Part shown: positions 24,177 through 32,257 of the stretch, piece after piece
Layout: each line of letters begins with the position of its first letter
How positions within the stretch are numbered: the stretch's first letter is position 1
Assembly: GCA_018434945.1 (NCBI GenBank)
Contig: JAHDOI010000018.1
Location: 62,001-126,000 of the forward strand
From: Selenomonadales bacterium
GTDB taxonomy: Bacteria > Bacillota > Negativicutes > Sporomusales > UBA7701
Length of the DNA: 64,000 nt
Direction of reading: 5' to 3'
Program-made: the position numbers and the translations under genes
The notes under the pieces: model-generated
Databases searched by the model: none
Told to the model about the DNA's origin: nothing
What the model saw: the letters and a program-made list of their open reading frames with translations, nothing else

Positions 24177-25580
24177 TCAGATAATCAGCGGCTTTGCATT
24201 AGCAAGATTGACGGCGTGGACGGCGCAGGTGAAACATGGGTCAAACGAGCGTACAACCCTCCCCACCTCGACCAAACTGTTTTCGTCGGCGACGGGGGTG
24301 CCGATGAGGGCTTCTTCGACCGCGCCGCGTTTGCCGCTGCCGTCGCGGGGCGAGAATTTCCAGGCGGTGGGGGTGATTATCTGGTGGTGGCTGACTTTGC
24401 CGCCTTCGAATTTGAGCCAGTGGCCGAGGGCGCCGCGCATGACGTCGGTGAGGCCGACGCCTTCGCCGCGGGGAGGGAGGGTGTACGGCTGCAGGGTGGG
24501 CTGGCCGGGGACGAGCCGGGCGAGCCAGTTTTCGGCGAGCAGGCATAATTTGCGCGTTTCCTGGGCGCGGGCGATGATGCGGTCGGCGACGCCGGTGCCT
24601 TTGCCGCGGTATTCGCCGCTGAGGACCGCCCGCGGCAGGGGGCCGCTCTCGAACGCCAGCCCTTTGTAGCGGGGGGCTTTTGTCCAGGAGTAGGCGCCGG
24701 GCTTGTCGGGGTCGGGGACGGTGCTTTCGGTGTCGGGCCGGCCGCCCGTCCCTTCGCGGTACCAGCCGTAGCGTACGTCTTCGCTGATCTGGGCGGGGTC
24801 GAGGTCTTCGGTTAAGCCGCCTGCGAAGCGTACGCCGGCTTTGAGGACCCGCTGGCCGTTCGGCGGTTCGGGGAACATGCCGAAGGAGATGAAGTTGTCG
24901 ACGCTTTTGCCGATGATGTGGTAGTCGGGGTAATAGACGGCGATGGTCTGGGCGTCGGGGAGGTAGACGCCTTCGACGAAGTAGCGGATTCTCCTGAGGA
25001 GGGCGGCGGCGGCCTTGACGTTGTCGGCGTTAAGGTGCTGGGTGACGCCGGTGACCATGATGGTCTGCTGGTGGGGGGCTTTGGCGCCGAACATGGCCAG
25101 GAGCTCGTGAGCGGCCGCCGACATACGGATGGCGGTGGGAAAATGTTCGACGAAGGCGGCATTTGTTTTGGCAGGCAGACGGAGGTCCGGTTTGGGAGGG
25201 CGGGGCGTCCAGGGGGGCGTATCGGGGCCGGAGACGAAGTCCGGCAGGGTGAGGAGGTAGAAGTGGCGGATATGGTTCTGGATGGTGTCGGCGGCGAGGA
25301 TTATGTTGATGAGGTGCTGGCCGTTGACGGTGGGGGCGAGGCCGGTGGCCTGCTGGAGAGCGAGGGCGTCGGCGACGGCGTGGGCGGTGGAGCAGATGCC
25401 GCAGATGCGCTGGGTGAAGAGGATGGTGTCGCGGACGTCGCGGCCGAGCATCATCTGCTCCCAGCCGCGGTAGAGGTGGCTGCTCACCCAGGCGTCGGTC
25501 ACCCGGCCGCCGGCGATTTCGACATCGATCCTGATGGGTTCGTGGATGCGGGTCATGGGAAAGATGGTTTTTCTGGCCAT
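24177..25580 (-). CDS. [NiFe] hydrogenase large subunit
   Basis: Catalytic subunit of 467 residues binding the Ni-Fe centre; oxidises or produces H2. The N-terminal ligand motif is RICGICSTAH (Cys60, Cys63). The C-terminal motif is DPCFTCAVH (Cys449, Cys452, His455), followed by a 12-residue tail to be removed by a maturation protease after His455. ATG 25580 overlaps the small-subunit stop (TAATG). It travels through the Tat pathway with its partner. No maturation genes (hyp or protease) lie nearby. The sequence resembles group 1 exported uptake enzymes; that grouping is inferred. Confidence 0.95.
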   Translation of the reverse strand: MARKTIFPMTRIHEPIRIDVEIAGGRVTDAWVSSHLYRGWEQMMLGRDVRDTILFTQRICGICSTAHAVADALALQQATGLAPTVNGQHLINIILAADTIQNHIRHFYLLTLPDFVSGPDTPPWTPRPPKPDLRLPAKTNAAFVEHFPTAIRMSAAAHELLAMFGAKAPHQQTIMVTGVTQHLNADNVKAAAALLRRIRYFVEGVYLPDAQTIAVYYPDYHIIGKSVDNFISFGMFPEPPNGQRVLKAGVRFAGGLTEDLDPAQISEDVRYGWYREGTGGRPDTESTVPDPDKPGAYSWTKAPRYKGLAFESGPLPRAVLSGEYRGKGTGVADRIIARAQETRKLCLLAENWLARLVPGQPTLQPYTLPPRGEGVGLTDVMRGALGHWLKFEGGKVSHHQIITPTAWKFSPRDGSGKRGAVEEALIGTPVADENSLVEVGRVVRSFDPCFTCAVHAVNLANAKPLII

Positions 25581-26821
25581 TACTTGTCCTTTCCGGTCTT
25601 GTCTTCGGTGCGCCAGAAGCTTATTACGCGCCGCAGCCACGATTTTTTCCGGCGGCGCGGCGCGGCGGCCTCGAGTTTTTTGGCTTCGCTCATGAGGGCG
25701 TTCTGCTGACGGATGAGGTCGTCGAGTTCCTGTTTTACCTGGGCAAGGTTTTCCGGCGGGGTCGGGTCGCTGGGTTTTGTGCCGTCGAGGTAGTGTTTGT
25801 GGATGCGACGGGCGAAGATGCCGGCGGCGAGGTGGGTGGCGACCGCACCCACGCCCAGGGCGGCGAAGGCGGCGCCGATTTTTTTGACGCTGACGGCGAC
25901 GGCCCGGGTCTTGACATCGGGCAGGTGGTTATAAAAGGGCATCATGCCGTCGGGGAAGTGGGGACTGGCACAGCCGATGCAAGGCGCGCCGGCCCTGACC
26001 GGCCAGTTGACGGCGCCGTTCCACTGACGGTAGGGGCAGTCAGAGTGGGTGACCGGGCCTTTGCAGCCGACCTTGTAAAGGCAGCCGTCGTCGCCGGGGA
26101 AGGCGGCGAAGATGCCGTCTTCGAACTGTTGGCGGCGCTGGCACTGGTCGTGGATGGTGCGGCTGAAGAAGAGCTTCGGGCGGTTGTAGGCGTCCAGCTC
26201 GGGCAGACCGTAGAGCAGCAGGTGGCTGAAGGTGCCTGTCATCCAGTCGGGGTGGCTGGGACAGCCGGGGATGTTGACGACGACCCGGTCGGTGACGACG
26301 TCCCAGACGCCTTTGCCGCCGCCGGGGTTGGGGTGGGCGGCGCCGGGACCGCCGAAGGCGGCGCAGTCGCCGACGGCGACGATGTAGCGCGCCTTGGGGG
26401 CGAATTCTTTGAGGGCGGCAAGGCCGGTGACCATTTCGCCGTTGCGGGAAAAGACATGGTTGTAACGCCCGTCGGCGGCTGTCATGACCGACCCTTCGAC
26501 AATCAGCCAGAATTTGCCGGCTTCTTTTTCGACGGTGTCGAGCAGCACCCGCACGGCCGCGTCGCCGTGGGCGGTGTTGTATACCCAGTGGTAGCGCAGG
26601 TCGAGGAATTCGGTGAGCAGTTGATAGAGGTTGGGGTTGAGGCTGTTATCGAGGGATACGCTTTCCCCGGTGCAGGAGCCGAGCTCGAGCCAGACGACGG
26701 GCGGGCGGGGCAGCGGGCTTTGGGCATACGCCTGCCTAATGGCCGGGACGAGGAGGTCGGCAAGGGTGGTGGCGGCTGTCGCCGCAAGGCATATTTTGAT
26801 GAATTCCCGCCGCGAAAGCAT
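25580..26821 (-). CDS. [NiFe] hydrogenase small subunit, Tat-exported
   Basis: Electron-transfer subunit of 413 residues. A Tat signal (SRREFIK, residues 3-9) is followed by the proximal-cluster block ELGSCTGES and further Cys at VAVGDCAAFGG and IPGCPSHP. The medial and distal cluster block runs from HDQCQRRQQFEDG to GAPCIGCASPHFPDG. A hydrophobic anchor (about 300-330) puts the enzyme on the outer face of the inner membrane. The tail after it (about 345-413) is unusually long, charged and coiled-coil-like, a feature I do not recognise from standard small subunits. Confidence 0.94.
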   Translation of the reverse strand: MLSRREFIKICLAATAATTLADLLVPAIRQAYAQSPLPRPPVVWLELGSCTGESVSLDNSLNPNLYQLLTEFLDLRYHWVYNTAHGDAAVRVLLDTVEKEAGKFWLIVEGSVMTAADGRYNHVFSRNGEMVTGLAALKEFAPKARYIVAVGDCAAFGGPGAAHPNPGGGKGVWDVVTDRVVVNIPGCPSHPDWMTGTFSHLLLYGLPELDAYNRPKLFFSRTIHDQCQRRQQFEDGIFAAFPGDDGCLYKVGCKGPVTHSDCPYRQWNGAVNWPVRAGAPCIGCASPHFPDGMMPFYNHLPDVKTRAVAVSVKKIGAAFAALGVGAVATHLAAGIFARRIHKHYLDGTKPSDPTPPENLAQVKQELDDLIRQQNALMSEAKKLEAAAPRRRKKSWLRRVISFWRTEDKTGKDK

Positions 26822-26824
26822 CGG

Positions 26825-27340
26825 CTACCCCCGCTTCGAATGACGTTCTTCCTCGTGGAGCCAGACGAACAGCCCGGCGTACAGCAGGTAGCCCGTAAGC
26901 CCCAGCGCCAGCCAGGCGTAGCCGGCGAACACAAGATAGCGGCCCAGCGCCGGCTCGGCGGCTATGGTGGCGAAATCCCCGGCCGCCAGCACAAGCCCGC
27001 CGCTGACGAGGAAGAGGGCCAGGATGCGTTTCATGCGTTCGCTGATATCGAGCCTGGGGGTAAGCCATAGGGGGATGGCGGTCATCGCTCCCGCCAGCGC
27101 GAGGTGCAGGGGGATACGGGCCTGAATTTCCGCCGCCCCGCTTTCCCGGCCAAACTGGCCGGCGAAGGCGCTGGCCATGGTGATGTCGCCTTTGGCCGCC
27201 ATGTTAAGGGCCATGTCGAGGTTGTAGTGGATTGCCTGATGGCGGGCGGGCAGGAGGAAGCCGTCGTTGAACAGCCCGTAACCGATGCTGAGCAGGAAGA
27301 GCAGCAGTCCGCCGATGAACAGGATGCGTTGACTTGTCAT
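26825..27340 (-). CDS. Hydrogenase-linked four-helix membrane protein
   Basis: Hydrophobic protein of 171 residues with about four membrane segments (near 5-25, 75-95, 107-127 and 133-160). It ends in a short charged tail, HEEERHSKRG. Its stop lies three bases before the small-subunit start, making it the first gene of the hydrogenase operon. In that position other operons encode a cytochrome b or another quinone-linked membrane subunit. This protein is not a recognisable cytochrome b, although it has several membrane-edge His residues. A role as membrane partner is inferred from position only. Confidence 0.75.
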   Translation of the reverse strand: MTSQRILFIGGLLLFLLSIGYGLFNDGFLLPARHQAIHYNLDMALNMAAKGDITMASAFAGQFGRESGAAEIQARIPLHLALAGAMTAIPLWLTPRLDISERMKRILALFLVSGGLVLAAGDFATIAAEPALGRYLVFAGYAWLALGLTGYLLYAGLFVWLHEEERHSKRG

Positions 27341-27479
27341 AGCAGCCTCCGGTATTTTTTGGTCACCTACTAAAATTCCCAGTCATGGCAATTTTATGCC
27401 TGGCAGGCGCCGGGGCGGCACGGCACCACGCGTAGACCGGCGGCATATTATGTAGTAGATGACGCGAGGAGGTATGTAA

Positions 27480-27680
27480 ATGGCTGTTATCCGCAGGAAA
27501 AAAGCGCGCGGACCTTATGATAAAATCGTGAAACATGCGCAGGAGTTCCTGCGCCAGGAGCTGGCGCCCATCCGGGCCGACCAGCAGGCGATCATGGCCC
27601 AGAACGAGAAGATCGCCGAGTATACCCGGCAGATATGGAAGAGCGTTGCCGATCGTCCGGACGATAAGGGCCAGGGGTAG
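27480..27680 (+). CDS. Small basic protein of unknown function
   Basis: A 66-residue protein with a strong ribosome site (AGGAGGT) and its own terminator. After a basic start (MAVIRRKKARG) it is one long predicted helix with heptad-like spacing (EFLRQELAPIRADQQAIMAQ). No family is recognised. It may be a coiled-coil adaptor; that is speculative. Confidence 0.7.
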   Translation: MAVIRRKKARGPYDKIVKHAQEFLRQELAPIRADQQAIMAQNEKIAEYTRQIWKSVADRPDDKGQG

Positions 27681-27688
27681 GATAAGAT

Positions 27689-27727
27689 AAAAGAAGAGGC
27701 GCGCCGTGGAGGCGTGCCTCTTCTTTT
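27689..27727. terminator. Bidirectional terminator
   Basis: A 17-bp stem with one G-T mismatch (27689-27705 with 27711-27727) has A runs on one side and T runs on the other. It serves both the small gene at 27480 and the convergent metallopeptidase gene. Confidence 0.9.
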
Positions 27728-28574
27728 ATTGCATATTGTCGCGTGCCCACTCGGGCCACTCGTCCGCGAATTCCGCGTAGTCCATCCCCAGGGACGCGGC
27801 GACGGCGTCTTCGATGGACCGGCCGGCGGCGAGGGCGGCGATGACGTTTTTGAGGTCGCTTTCACCGTGGACGGCGGCGATATAGCGCACCGCGGCCAGC
27901 GACTGGCGGTAGGCCAACGCCTGGTTGGCGAGGTCGTCGAAGCCGCGGTCGAGCTCGGCCTGGGTGTATCCCTGCCCGCGCAGGGAGTTGCCGGGCGTCC
28001 GCCACTCGTAGCCGTTGACCGTGTATTCGAGGTACTGGGCGAGGCCTTCGGTGAACCAGCGGGGATAGTTGCCCCGGCTCAGGTGGTCGAAGACGAGGTG
28101 GGTGTATTCGTGGACCATCGGCCCGGAGCGGATGAATTCGCCGGCCGCTCCTTCCTTGAGCCAGGCGCGGGGGGACAGCACCTGGATGACGCCGCCCCAG
28201 TATACGCCCATGGCGCTCTGGTCGCCCGACCAGCCGAAGGTTCTGTTGAGTTCGCTCCGGTCGCGGTAGAGGATGACAAGGGTTTTCCCGGCCGGTGCGT
28301 AGCCGAGCATGGCGGTTACGGGCGCATAGGCCGCTTCCGCCGCCTCGGCGACAAGCGCGACGGCGGGCTGGTCGGCAGGTGAGTATTTTATGATGAAGTG
28401 GGGCGTTTCGTAGGCCGCCAGCTGGCGCGTTTCGTAGTTCATCTTGGCCTGGGCCGCCTGGCGGGCCAAGGGGTAAAGCAGCATCCGCGGCTTGGCCGGC
28501 GCTGGGAGCAGCGCGGCCGCGGCCAGGCTGAGGGCGGCGGCGACGGAAACTGCCAGTATGACCATTTTGCGCAC
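27726..28574 (-). CDS. Exported peptidase MA-like metalloprotease
   Basis: Protein of 282 residues with an N-terminal signal anchor (about 4-30). The zinc metalloprotease motif is HEYTH (HExxH), with a downstream Glu in WFTEGLAQYLE, as in gluzincins of the peptidase_MA_2 group. GTG 28574 is eight bases after AGGAGG; ATG 28565 is the alternative. The segment ETPHFIIKYSPADQ at the start of the catalytic part is typical of this group. Located outside the inner membrane; substrate unknown. Confidence 0.87.
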   Translation of the reverse strand: MRKMVILAVSVAAALSLAAAALLPAPAKPRMLLYPLARQAAQAKMNYETRQLAAYETPHFIIKYSPADQPAVALVAEAAEAAYAPVTAMLGYAPAGKTLVILYRDRSELNRTFGWSGDQSAMGVYWGGVIQVLSPRAWLKEGAAGEFIRSGPMVHEYTHLVFDHLSRGNYPRWFTEGLAQYLEYTVNGYEWRTPGNSLRGQGYTQAELDRGFDDLANQALAYRQSLAAVRYIAAVHGESDLKNVIAALAAGRSIEDAVAASLGMDYAEFADEWPEWARDNMQ

Positions 28575-28657
28575 GGACCTCCCCTCCTCCCTATCTGCTA
28601 ACAGGCAACCCATTATAGCACAGGGGGCGGTCCGCGCCTATCGGTATTTTATGTTAA

Positions 28658-29293
28658 CTAAAGGAGGGCGGCGCCGGCGCTTGTGCCCAGCCGGGTGGCG
28701 CCGGCGGCGATCATGAGCTCGGCCTGCTGGCGGGTGCGGATGCCGCCCGAGGCTTTGACGCCGGCTTTGTCGCCGACGACGGCCCGCATGAGGCGGACGT
28801 CCTCCTCGGTGGCGCCGCCGGGGCCGAAGCCGGTGGAGGTTTTGACGAAGCCGGCGCCGGCGACGACGGCCGCTTCGCAGGCGCGGCGCTTTTCGTCGTC
28901 GGTGAGGAAGGCTGTTTCGAGGATCACTTTGACGAGCTTGCCGTCGGCGGCGGCAACGACTTGGCGGATGTCGTCGGCGACGGCGTCCCAGTGGCCTGCC
29001 CTGGCGGCGGCGATGTTCATGACCATGTCGATTTCGTCGGCTTTGCGCAGGATGGCTTCGCGGGTTTCGAGGGTTTTGGCGGCGGTGAAGGTGGCGCCGA
29101 GGGGGAAGCCGACGACGGTGGCGACACGCACGCCGCTGCCGGCGAGGATGTGGGCGGCGAGGTCTATGTATACGGGGTTTACGCAGACGGCGGCGAAGCG
29201 GTGTTCGTCAGCTTCGTTGCAGAGTTTGACGATGTCGTCGACGGTGGCGTCGGCTTTCAGCAGGGTGTGGTCGATGTATTGGGCGATGTCCAT
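28658..29293 (-). CDS. deoC: Deoxyribose-phosphate aldolase
   Basis: DeoC of 211 residues, the short bacterial form; it cleaves 2-deoxyribose 5-phosphate to glyceraldehyde 3-phosphate and acetaldehyde. Marks are IDHTLLKADAT near the start, VVGFPLGATFTAAKTLET, and the Schiff-base Lys in FVKTSTGFGPGGAT. The second catalytic Lys lies in GVKASGGIRT. No other nucleoside-catabolism gene adjoins it. Confidence 0.96.
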   Translation of the reverse strand: MDIAQYIDHTLLKADATVDDIVKLCNEADEHRFAAVCVNPVYIDLAAHILAGSGVRVATVVGFPLGATFTAAKTLETREAILRKADEIDMVMNIAAARAGHWDAVADDIRQVVAAADGKLVKVILETAFLTDDEKRRACEAAVVAGAGFVKTSTGFGPGGATEEDVRLMRAVVGDKAGVKASGGIRTRQQAELMIAAGATRLGTSAGAALL

Positions 29294-29350
29294 TTTGCGT
29301 ACCTCCTTTTCGGGGCTTTATTCGGCAGGTAGCGGCGTTGTTCCTCCGGA

Positions 29351-29380
29351 AAAAAGAAAAACCCGTCCAGAGGACGGGTT
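29351..29380 (-). terminator. Minus-strand terminator
   Basis: AACCCGTCC-AGA-GGACGGGTT (29360-29380) is followed on the minus strand by TTTTTCTTTTTT. It ends the perR and rubredoxin-like transcript, beyond repeat copy 2. Confidence 0.85.
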
Positions 29381-29402
29381 CCGGGATGCGAGTTGTGCGC
29401 AA

Positions 29403-29467
29403 CGAGTAAAAGGCTCCAGATGCAAGGCGCTCTGAGGAGCAACGCCGCAGATGGACCTTTTACGAAG
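29403..29467. repeat. Dispersed palindromic repeat, copy 2 (short form)
   Basis: A 65-base version keeps the outer arms (CCAGATGCAAGGCGC and GGAGCAACGCCGCAGATGG) with matching ends CGAGTAAAAGG and CTTTTACGAAG. It lacks the central CGTACGCAAGCAAGC core. It lies eight bases after the rubredoxin-like stop codon. Confidence 0.75.
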
Positions 29468-29475
29468 TTGCCCTC

Positions 29476-29583
29476 TTATTGCTTCTCGATCTTGTCTTTG
29501 GGTGCGCCGCACTGGGCACACTTGCCCGGCTTGCAGCGCCCTTCGGTGGTGGCGCCGCAGGCGCCGCATTTGAACACCGCCAT
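29476..29583 (-). CDS. Rubredoxin-like zinc-ribbon miniprotein
   Basis: A 35-residue protein with five Cys (6, 9, 17, 22, 25) in the pattern FKCGACG and GRCKPGKCAQCG. This resembles the isolated rubredoxin-type iron or zinc knuckle at the C-terminus of rubrerythrins. GGAGGTGACAGAC precedes the ATG. It lies 19 bases downstream of perR and is probably co-transcribed, so a role in peroxide or iron handling is likely but inferred. Confidence 0.8.
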   Translation of the reverse strand: MAVFKCGACGATTEGRCKPGKCAQCGAPKDKIEKQ

Positions 29584-29602
29584 GTCTGTCACCTCCGTGG
29601 TG

Positions 29603-30037
29603 TTAGTTGGCCGGCTTGCCCTGGCAGGTCGGGCAGTAGCCGTAAAAGTAGAATTGCTGGCCGGCAAGGCGGTAAGCGGTCTTGTCGGCGACCTGGCCGA
29701 TGAATCCCGCGATGTCTATTTCGTGGATGTCGTCGACCCTGCCGCACTGGAGGCAGCGGATGTGGGGATGCATGCTGATGTCCGCGTCGTAGCGGAAGCT
29801 GTCTTCCCCGGCGTTGAGCACCTGGATGAGGCCTATTTCTTTGAGGATTTCCACCGTTTTGTAGACGGTCGCCAAACTCATTGTGGGATAGTAAGGCTGT
29901 AACTGCTGAAAGATCATCTCGGCGCTGGGGTGGGCTTTGCTGTTGGCCAGAACTTTATAGATGGCCAAACGCTGTGGGGTGACTTTGAAGCCTTTCTCCC
30001 GCAGCAGGGCGGTTACCCGGTTTTCCACCGAAAACAC
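29603..30037 (-). CDS. perR: PerR-type peroxide-sensing Fur-family repressor
   Basis: Fur-family regulator of 144 residues. The winged helix (about 15-85) contains VTPQRLAIYKVL and LATVYKTVEIL. Two CxxC pairs (Cys95/98 and Cys135/138) make the structural zinc site. The regulatory-metal ligands correspond to PerR: His36, Asp84, His90, His92 and Asp103. Asp at the last position favours peroxide sensing by histidine oxidation over plain iron sensing. It starts at GTG 30037. A palindromic operator lies just upstream, which suggests autoregulation. Confidence 0.88.
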   Translation of the reverse strand: MFSVENRVTALLREKGFKVTPQRLAIYKVLANSKAHPSAEMIFQQLQPYYPTMSLATVYKTVEILKEIGLIQVLNAGEDSFRYDADISMHPHIRCLQCGRVDDIHEIDIAGFIGQVADKTAYRLAGQQFYFYGYCPTCQGKPAN

Positions 30038-30055
30038 CTACTTCCAAAGAATGCG

Positions 30056-30077
30056 GATAACTAATAATAGTTATCCA
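30056..30077 (-). promoter_or_regulatory. Per/Fur-box-like operator of perR
   Basis: GGATAACTA and TAGTTATCC form a perfect 9-4-9 inverted repeat 19 bases upstream of the perR start codon. It resembles the A+T-rich 7-1-7 boxes of Fur-family repressors. Confidence 0.6.
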
Positions 30078-30130
30078 TTTTATATTTATTTTTTATTTTA
30101 CATTAGGCCAAGAAATAAAGTCAAGTCCCA

Positions 30131-30170
30131 AACGAAAAATAGTCCCGCGGTCCTATAACCGCGGGACTAT
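30131..30170 (-). terminator. Terminator of the spore coat genes
   Basis: ATAGTCCCGCGGT (30139-30151) pairs perfectly with 30158-30170; the minus-strand product ends in TTTTTCGTT. Confidence 0.88.
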
Positions 30171-30174
30171 AGTA

Positions 30175-30516
30175 CTATTGCATCCCCTGCTGCTGCGCCT
30201 GGCCGCTGAACTTGCTCTGAGCCTGGGATATATCCTGCGGGGTGGCGTTCTTGACGTTGTAGTAGCCTTTTTGCTGCATGTAGTCGTAGAGCTGTTTTTC
30301 CTGGCTGTAGATTTCGCCGAGGACGGTCATGTAGTCCCGCCGCAGCTGTTCGTTGGCGGCTTCCTGGATGTAGATGTTGAGCGAGGTCGCCATATGCTTG
30401 GCTTCATTCAGGCAGACTTGCATGATGTCGCGATCGGAAATCTGCGCGCTTTGGCCGCTCATCTGGCCCTGCTGGCCCTGCTGGCTTTGCTGGCCTTGTC
30501 CCGATGTTTGCGCCAT
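30175..30516 (-). CDS. Spore coat protein, CotF-like
   Basis: Protein of 113 residues: a Gln/Ser/Gly-rich start (about 1-25) followed by the CotF-like helical domain (DRDIMQVCLNEAKHMATSLN and EIYSQEKQLYDYMQQKGYY). Such proteins are built into the coat of the forespore. ATG 30516 has GGGGTG six bases upstream. It follows the second CotF-like gene by 13 bases, giving a two-gene coat operon. With its partner it shows that the organism belongs to an endospore-forming lineage. Confidence 0.88.
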   Translation of the reverse strand: MAQTSGQGQQSQQGQQGQMSGQSAQISDRDIMQVCLNEAKHMATSLNIYIQEAANEQLRRDYMTVLGEIYSQEKQLYDYMQQKGYYNVKNATPQDISQAQSKFSGQAQQQGMQ

Positions 30517-30529
30517 GGTGTTCACCCCT

Positions 30530-30727
30530 TTACTGAAGGTTTTGTCCCGCATTGAGATGTTTGCTGACGGTCTGGAAGTTCTGCTGGTTGCGCTGCGCCA
30601 TCTGCTGGAGAAGCTGCTTGCCCTGGTTGTCTTGCAGCTCGCCGGAGAAATGGTTAAGGGTTTTCGCGCAGGTCTGTTCCATCGTCAGGAAGTCTTCCAA
30701 GTGCATCAATTCTTTAGCCGACAACAC
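30530..30727 (-). CDS. Small CotF-like spore coat protein
   Basis: Helical protein of 65 residues, a short companion of the coat protein just downstream. It contains SAKELMHLEDFLTMEQTCAK and LLQQMAQRNQQNFQTVSKHL, typical of the small partner in paired CotF-like genes. GTG 30727, preceded by AGGGGGG, is chosen as start because it includes the conserved SAKEL segment. Confidence 0.82.
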   Translation of the reverse strand: MLSAKELMHLEDFLTMEQTCAKTLNHFSGELQDNQGKQLLQQMAQRNQQNFQTVSKHLNAGQNLQ

Positions 30728-31003
30728 TATTAAATCCCCCCTTTCCGCTTTTACCACCCATAGCATGCTCCGTGGCGGACAGAACTATGCGCCCGGCAGG
30801 CGCGGGCGCGGACTCCGCTGCCGGGGGGATAGCCCGGCAGCGCCGGCGAGTTTTACGCGGCCGCACCCTTGCGTCAGGCGGTTTTATGCTTTAATATGAG
30901 ACTTAGGTCCTACATTTTCGGGACGATTCGACAATTCCCGACCGCCAGGAAAACGATATATAATTGATATAGTGGCATTTTTGCGGCAAGGAGGTGGGAC
31001 GGA

Positions 31004-32017
31004 ATGCGGATAGAGGACGCCGGCGCGGGCATGGTGCTGACTCAGGATGTCGTTGACGAACGCGGCAATTTGTTGCTGGAAAAGGGAATTTCCCTTACCA
31101 GGTCGTATATCGCCCGCCTTAAACGCCTCGGCGTCGAGGGTATCAGTGTTTTCGACCCATACGCCGAGTCGCTTAAACAGGCCAGGGTTATCGGCCCCGC
31201 GCTGCGAACCGAGCTGCAGGAGTGCTTCAGCACGCTGTTTCAGATGAAGTCGTGGGATATACTCAACTTCCGGCCGCCGGCCGCCCATATGGAGCGCGTC
31301 GGTGCGGTGGTCGACAGCGTCATCGACGAAGCCGCGGGAAGGCTCGATCAGATCGTCAATGTGCAGGTGCGGCAGCCGAGCGAGGACGAGACACAGCATG
31401 CCGTGAATGTTTGCCTGCTGGCGGTCGTCACCGGCCTGTATCTGAAATTCGAGCGCAGTATTCTGCGCGATCTCGCCCTCGGCGCCCTTTTTCACGATCT
31501 CGGCAAATCGATGCTGCCGGTGGGCGACCTGGATAAATCTTTTCTCCATACGATATACGGCCGCGAGCTTTTGCTGCGCAGCAATATGGCCGCCGCAGTG
31601 CCCAGGATCGCCGCCGAGCATCACGAGGCTTTCGACGGCTCCGGGCACCCGAAGGGTCTGCCGGTCAAGGATGTCCACCCTTTGTCGCGGCTGGTGTGCA
31701 TCGTGAATCATTTCGATAATGTGATGAATGCGAGCGAGCAGGGCGGCGAGTCGCGCAAGGAGATCATCGACGGGATGGTGGCGAACGGCAACCGCGTGTT
31801 CGATCTTAATCTGCTGCGCGCTTTCCTGAATACGGCCGCGCTCTATCCGGTCGGCAGCCTTGTCCGCCTGAATACCGGCCGGACGGGGTACGTCGTCGCC
31901 AACCGGGTCCATTTCCCCCTGCGGCCGATGGTGCGGGTTATCGAGGATTACGGCCATACCGATATCGATCTTGTGCTCAAGCCCAATATTGTTATCACTG
32001 AACTGGTCGCCGGCTGA
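31004..32017 (+). CDS. HD-GYP domain protein (probable c-di-GMP phosphodiesterase)
   Basis: Cytoplasmic protein of 337 residues. An N-terminal domain of about 100 residues (with LTRSYIARLKRLGVEGISVFD) resembles the DUF3391-like part of HD-GYP proteins. The HD-GYP domain has HAVNVCLLA, ALFHDLGKS and EHHEAFDGSGHPKGL, the GYP position reading GHP. Metal ligands (HD, HH and the DxxxxH-like residues) look intact, so hydrolysis of cyclic di-GMP is likely. GGAGGTGGGACGG precedes the ATG. A GGDEF gene lies 9 kb away. Confidence 0.9.
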   Translation: MRIEDAGAGMVLTQDVVDERGNLLLEKGISLTRSYIARLKRLGVEGISVFDPYAESLKQARVIGPALRTELQECFSTLFQMKSWDILNFRPPAAHMERVGAVVDSVIDEAAGRLDQIVNVQVRQPSEDETQHAVNVCLLAVVTGLYLKFERSILRDLALGALFHDLGKSMLPVGDLDKSFLHTIYGRELLLRSNMAAAVPRIAAEHHEAFDGSGHPKGLPVKDVHPLSRLVCIVNHFDNVMNASEQGGESRKEIIDGMVANGNRVFDLNLLRAFLNTAALYPVGSLVRLNTGRTGYVVANRVHFPLRPMVRVIEDYGHTDIDLVLKPNIVITELVAG

Positions 32018-32034
32018 CCGGCCTGTTTGGGCAT

Positions 32035-32064
32035 AAAAGGCCCCGCTTCCGATGAAGCGGGGCT
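32035..32064 (+). terminator. Terminator hairpin, first copy
   Basis: GGCCCCGCTTC-CGAT-GAAGCGGGGCT follows the HD-GYP gene. The same hairpin recurs at 32206-32237, the two copies flanking repeat copy 3. Confidence 0.8.
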
Positions 32065-32190
32065 CAGACTGTCGATAAAGGCCCATCTGCGGCGTTGCTC
32101 CTCGGAGCGCTTGCTTGCGTACGTCCCTCAGTACGCGGCGCGGCGTGCTCTTCCGGTGCGCCTTGCATCTGGACCTTTCTCACCAGTCTG
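32065..32190. repeat. Dispersed palindromic repeat, copy 3
   Basis: A 126-base copy with terminal inverted repeats CAGACTG and CAGTCTG, in reverse orientation to copies 1, 5 and 6. The core CGCTTGCTTGCGTACG and the arms GGCCCATCTGCGGCG and GCCTTGCATCTGGACC are present. It is inserted between two copies of a terminator hairpin. Confidence 0.85.
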
Positions 32191-32199
32191 GCTTTGTCT

Positions 32200-32240
32200 A
32201 CAAGCGAAAGGCCCCGCTTCCGATGAAGCGGGGCTTTCGC
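32200..32240. terminator. Terminator hairpin, second copy
   Basis: ACAAGCGAAAGGCCCCGCTTC pairs over 20 bp with GAAGCGGGGCTTTCGCTTGT, sharing its core with 32035-32064. It lies downstream of the minus-strand gene at 32258. Confidence 0.8.
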
Positions 32241-32257
32241 TTGTGCGTCGCTGCGCG

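Noticed and set aside
30780-30900. Riboswitch upstream of the HD-GYP gene
   Set aside because: The region has a G+C-rich hairpin, but I could not match it to a cyclic-di-GMP or other known riboswitch core.
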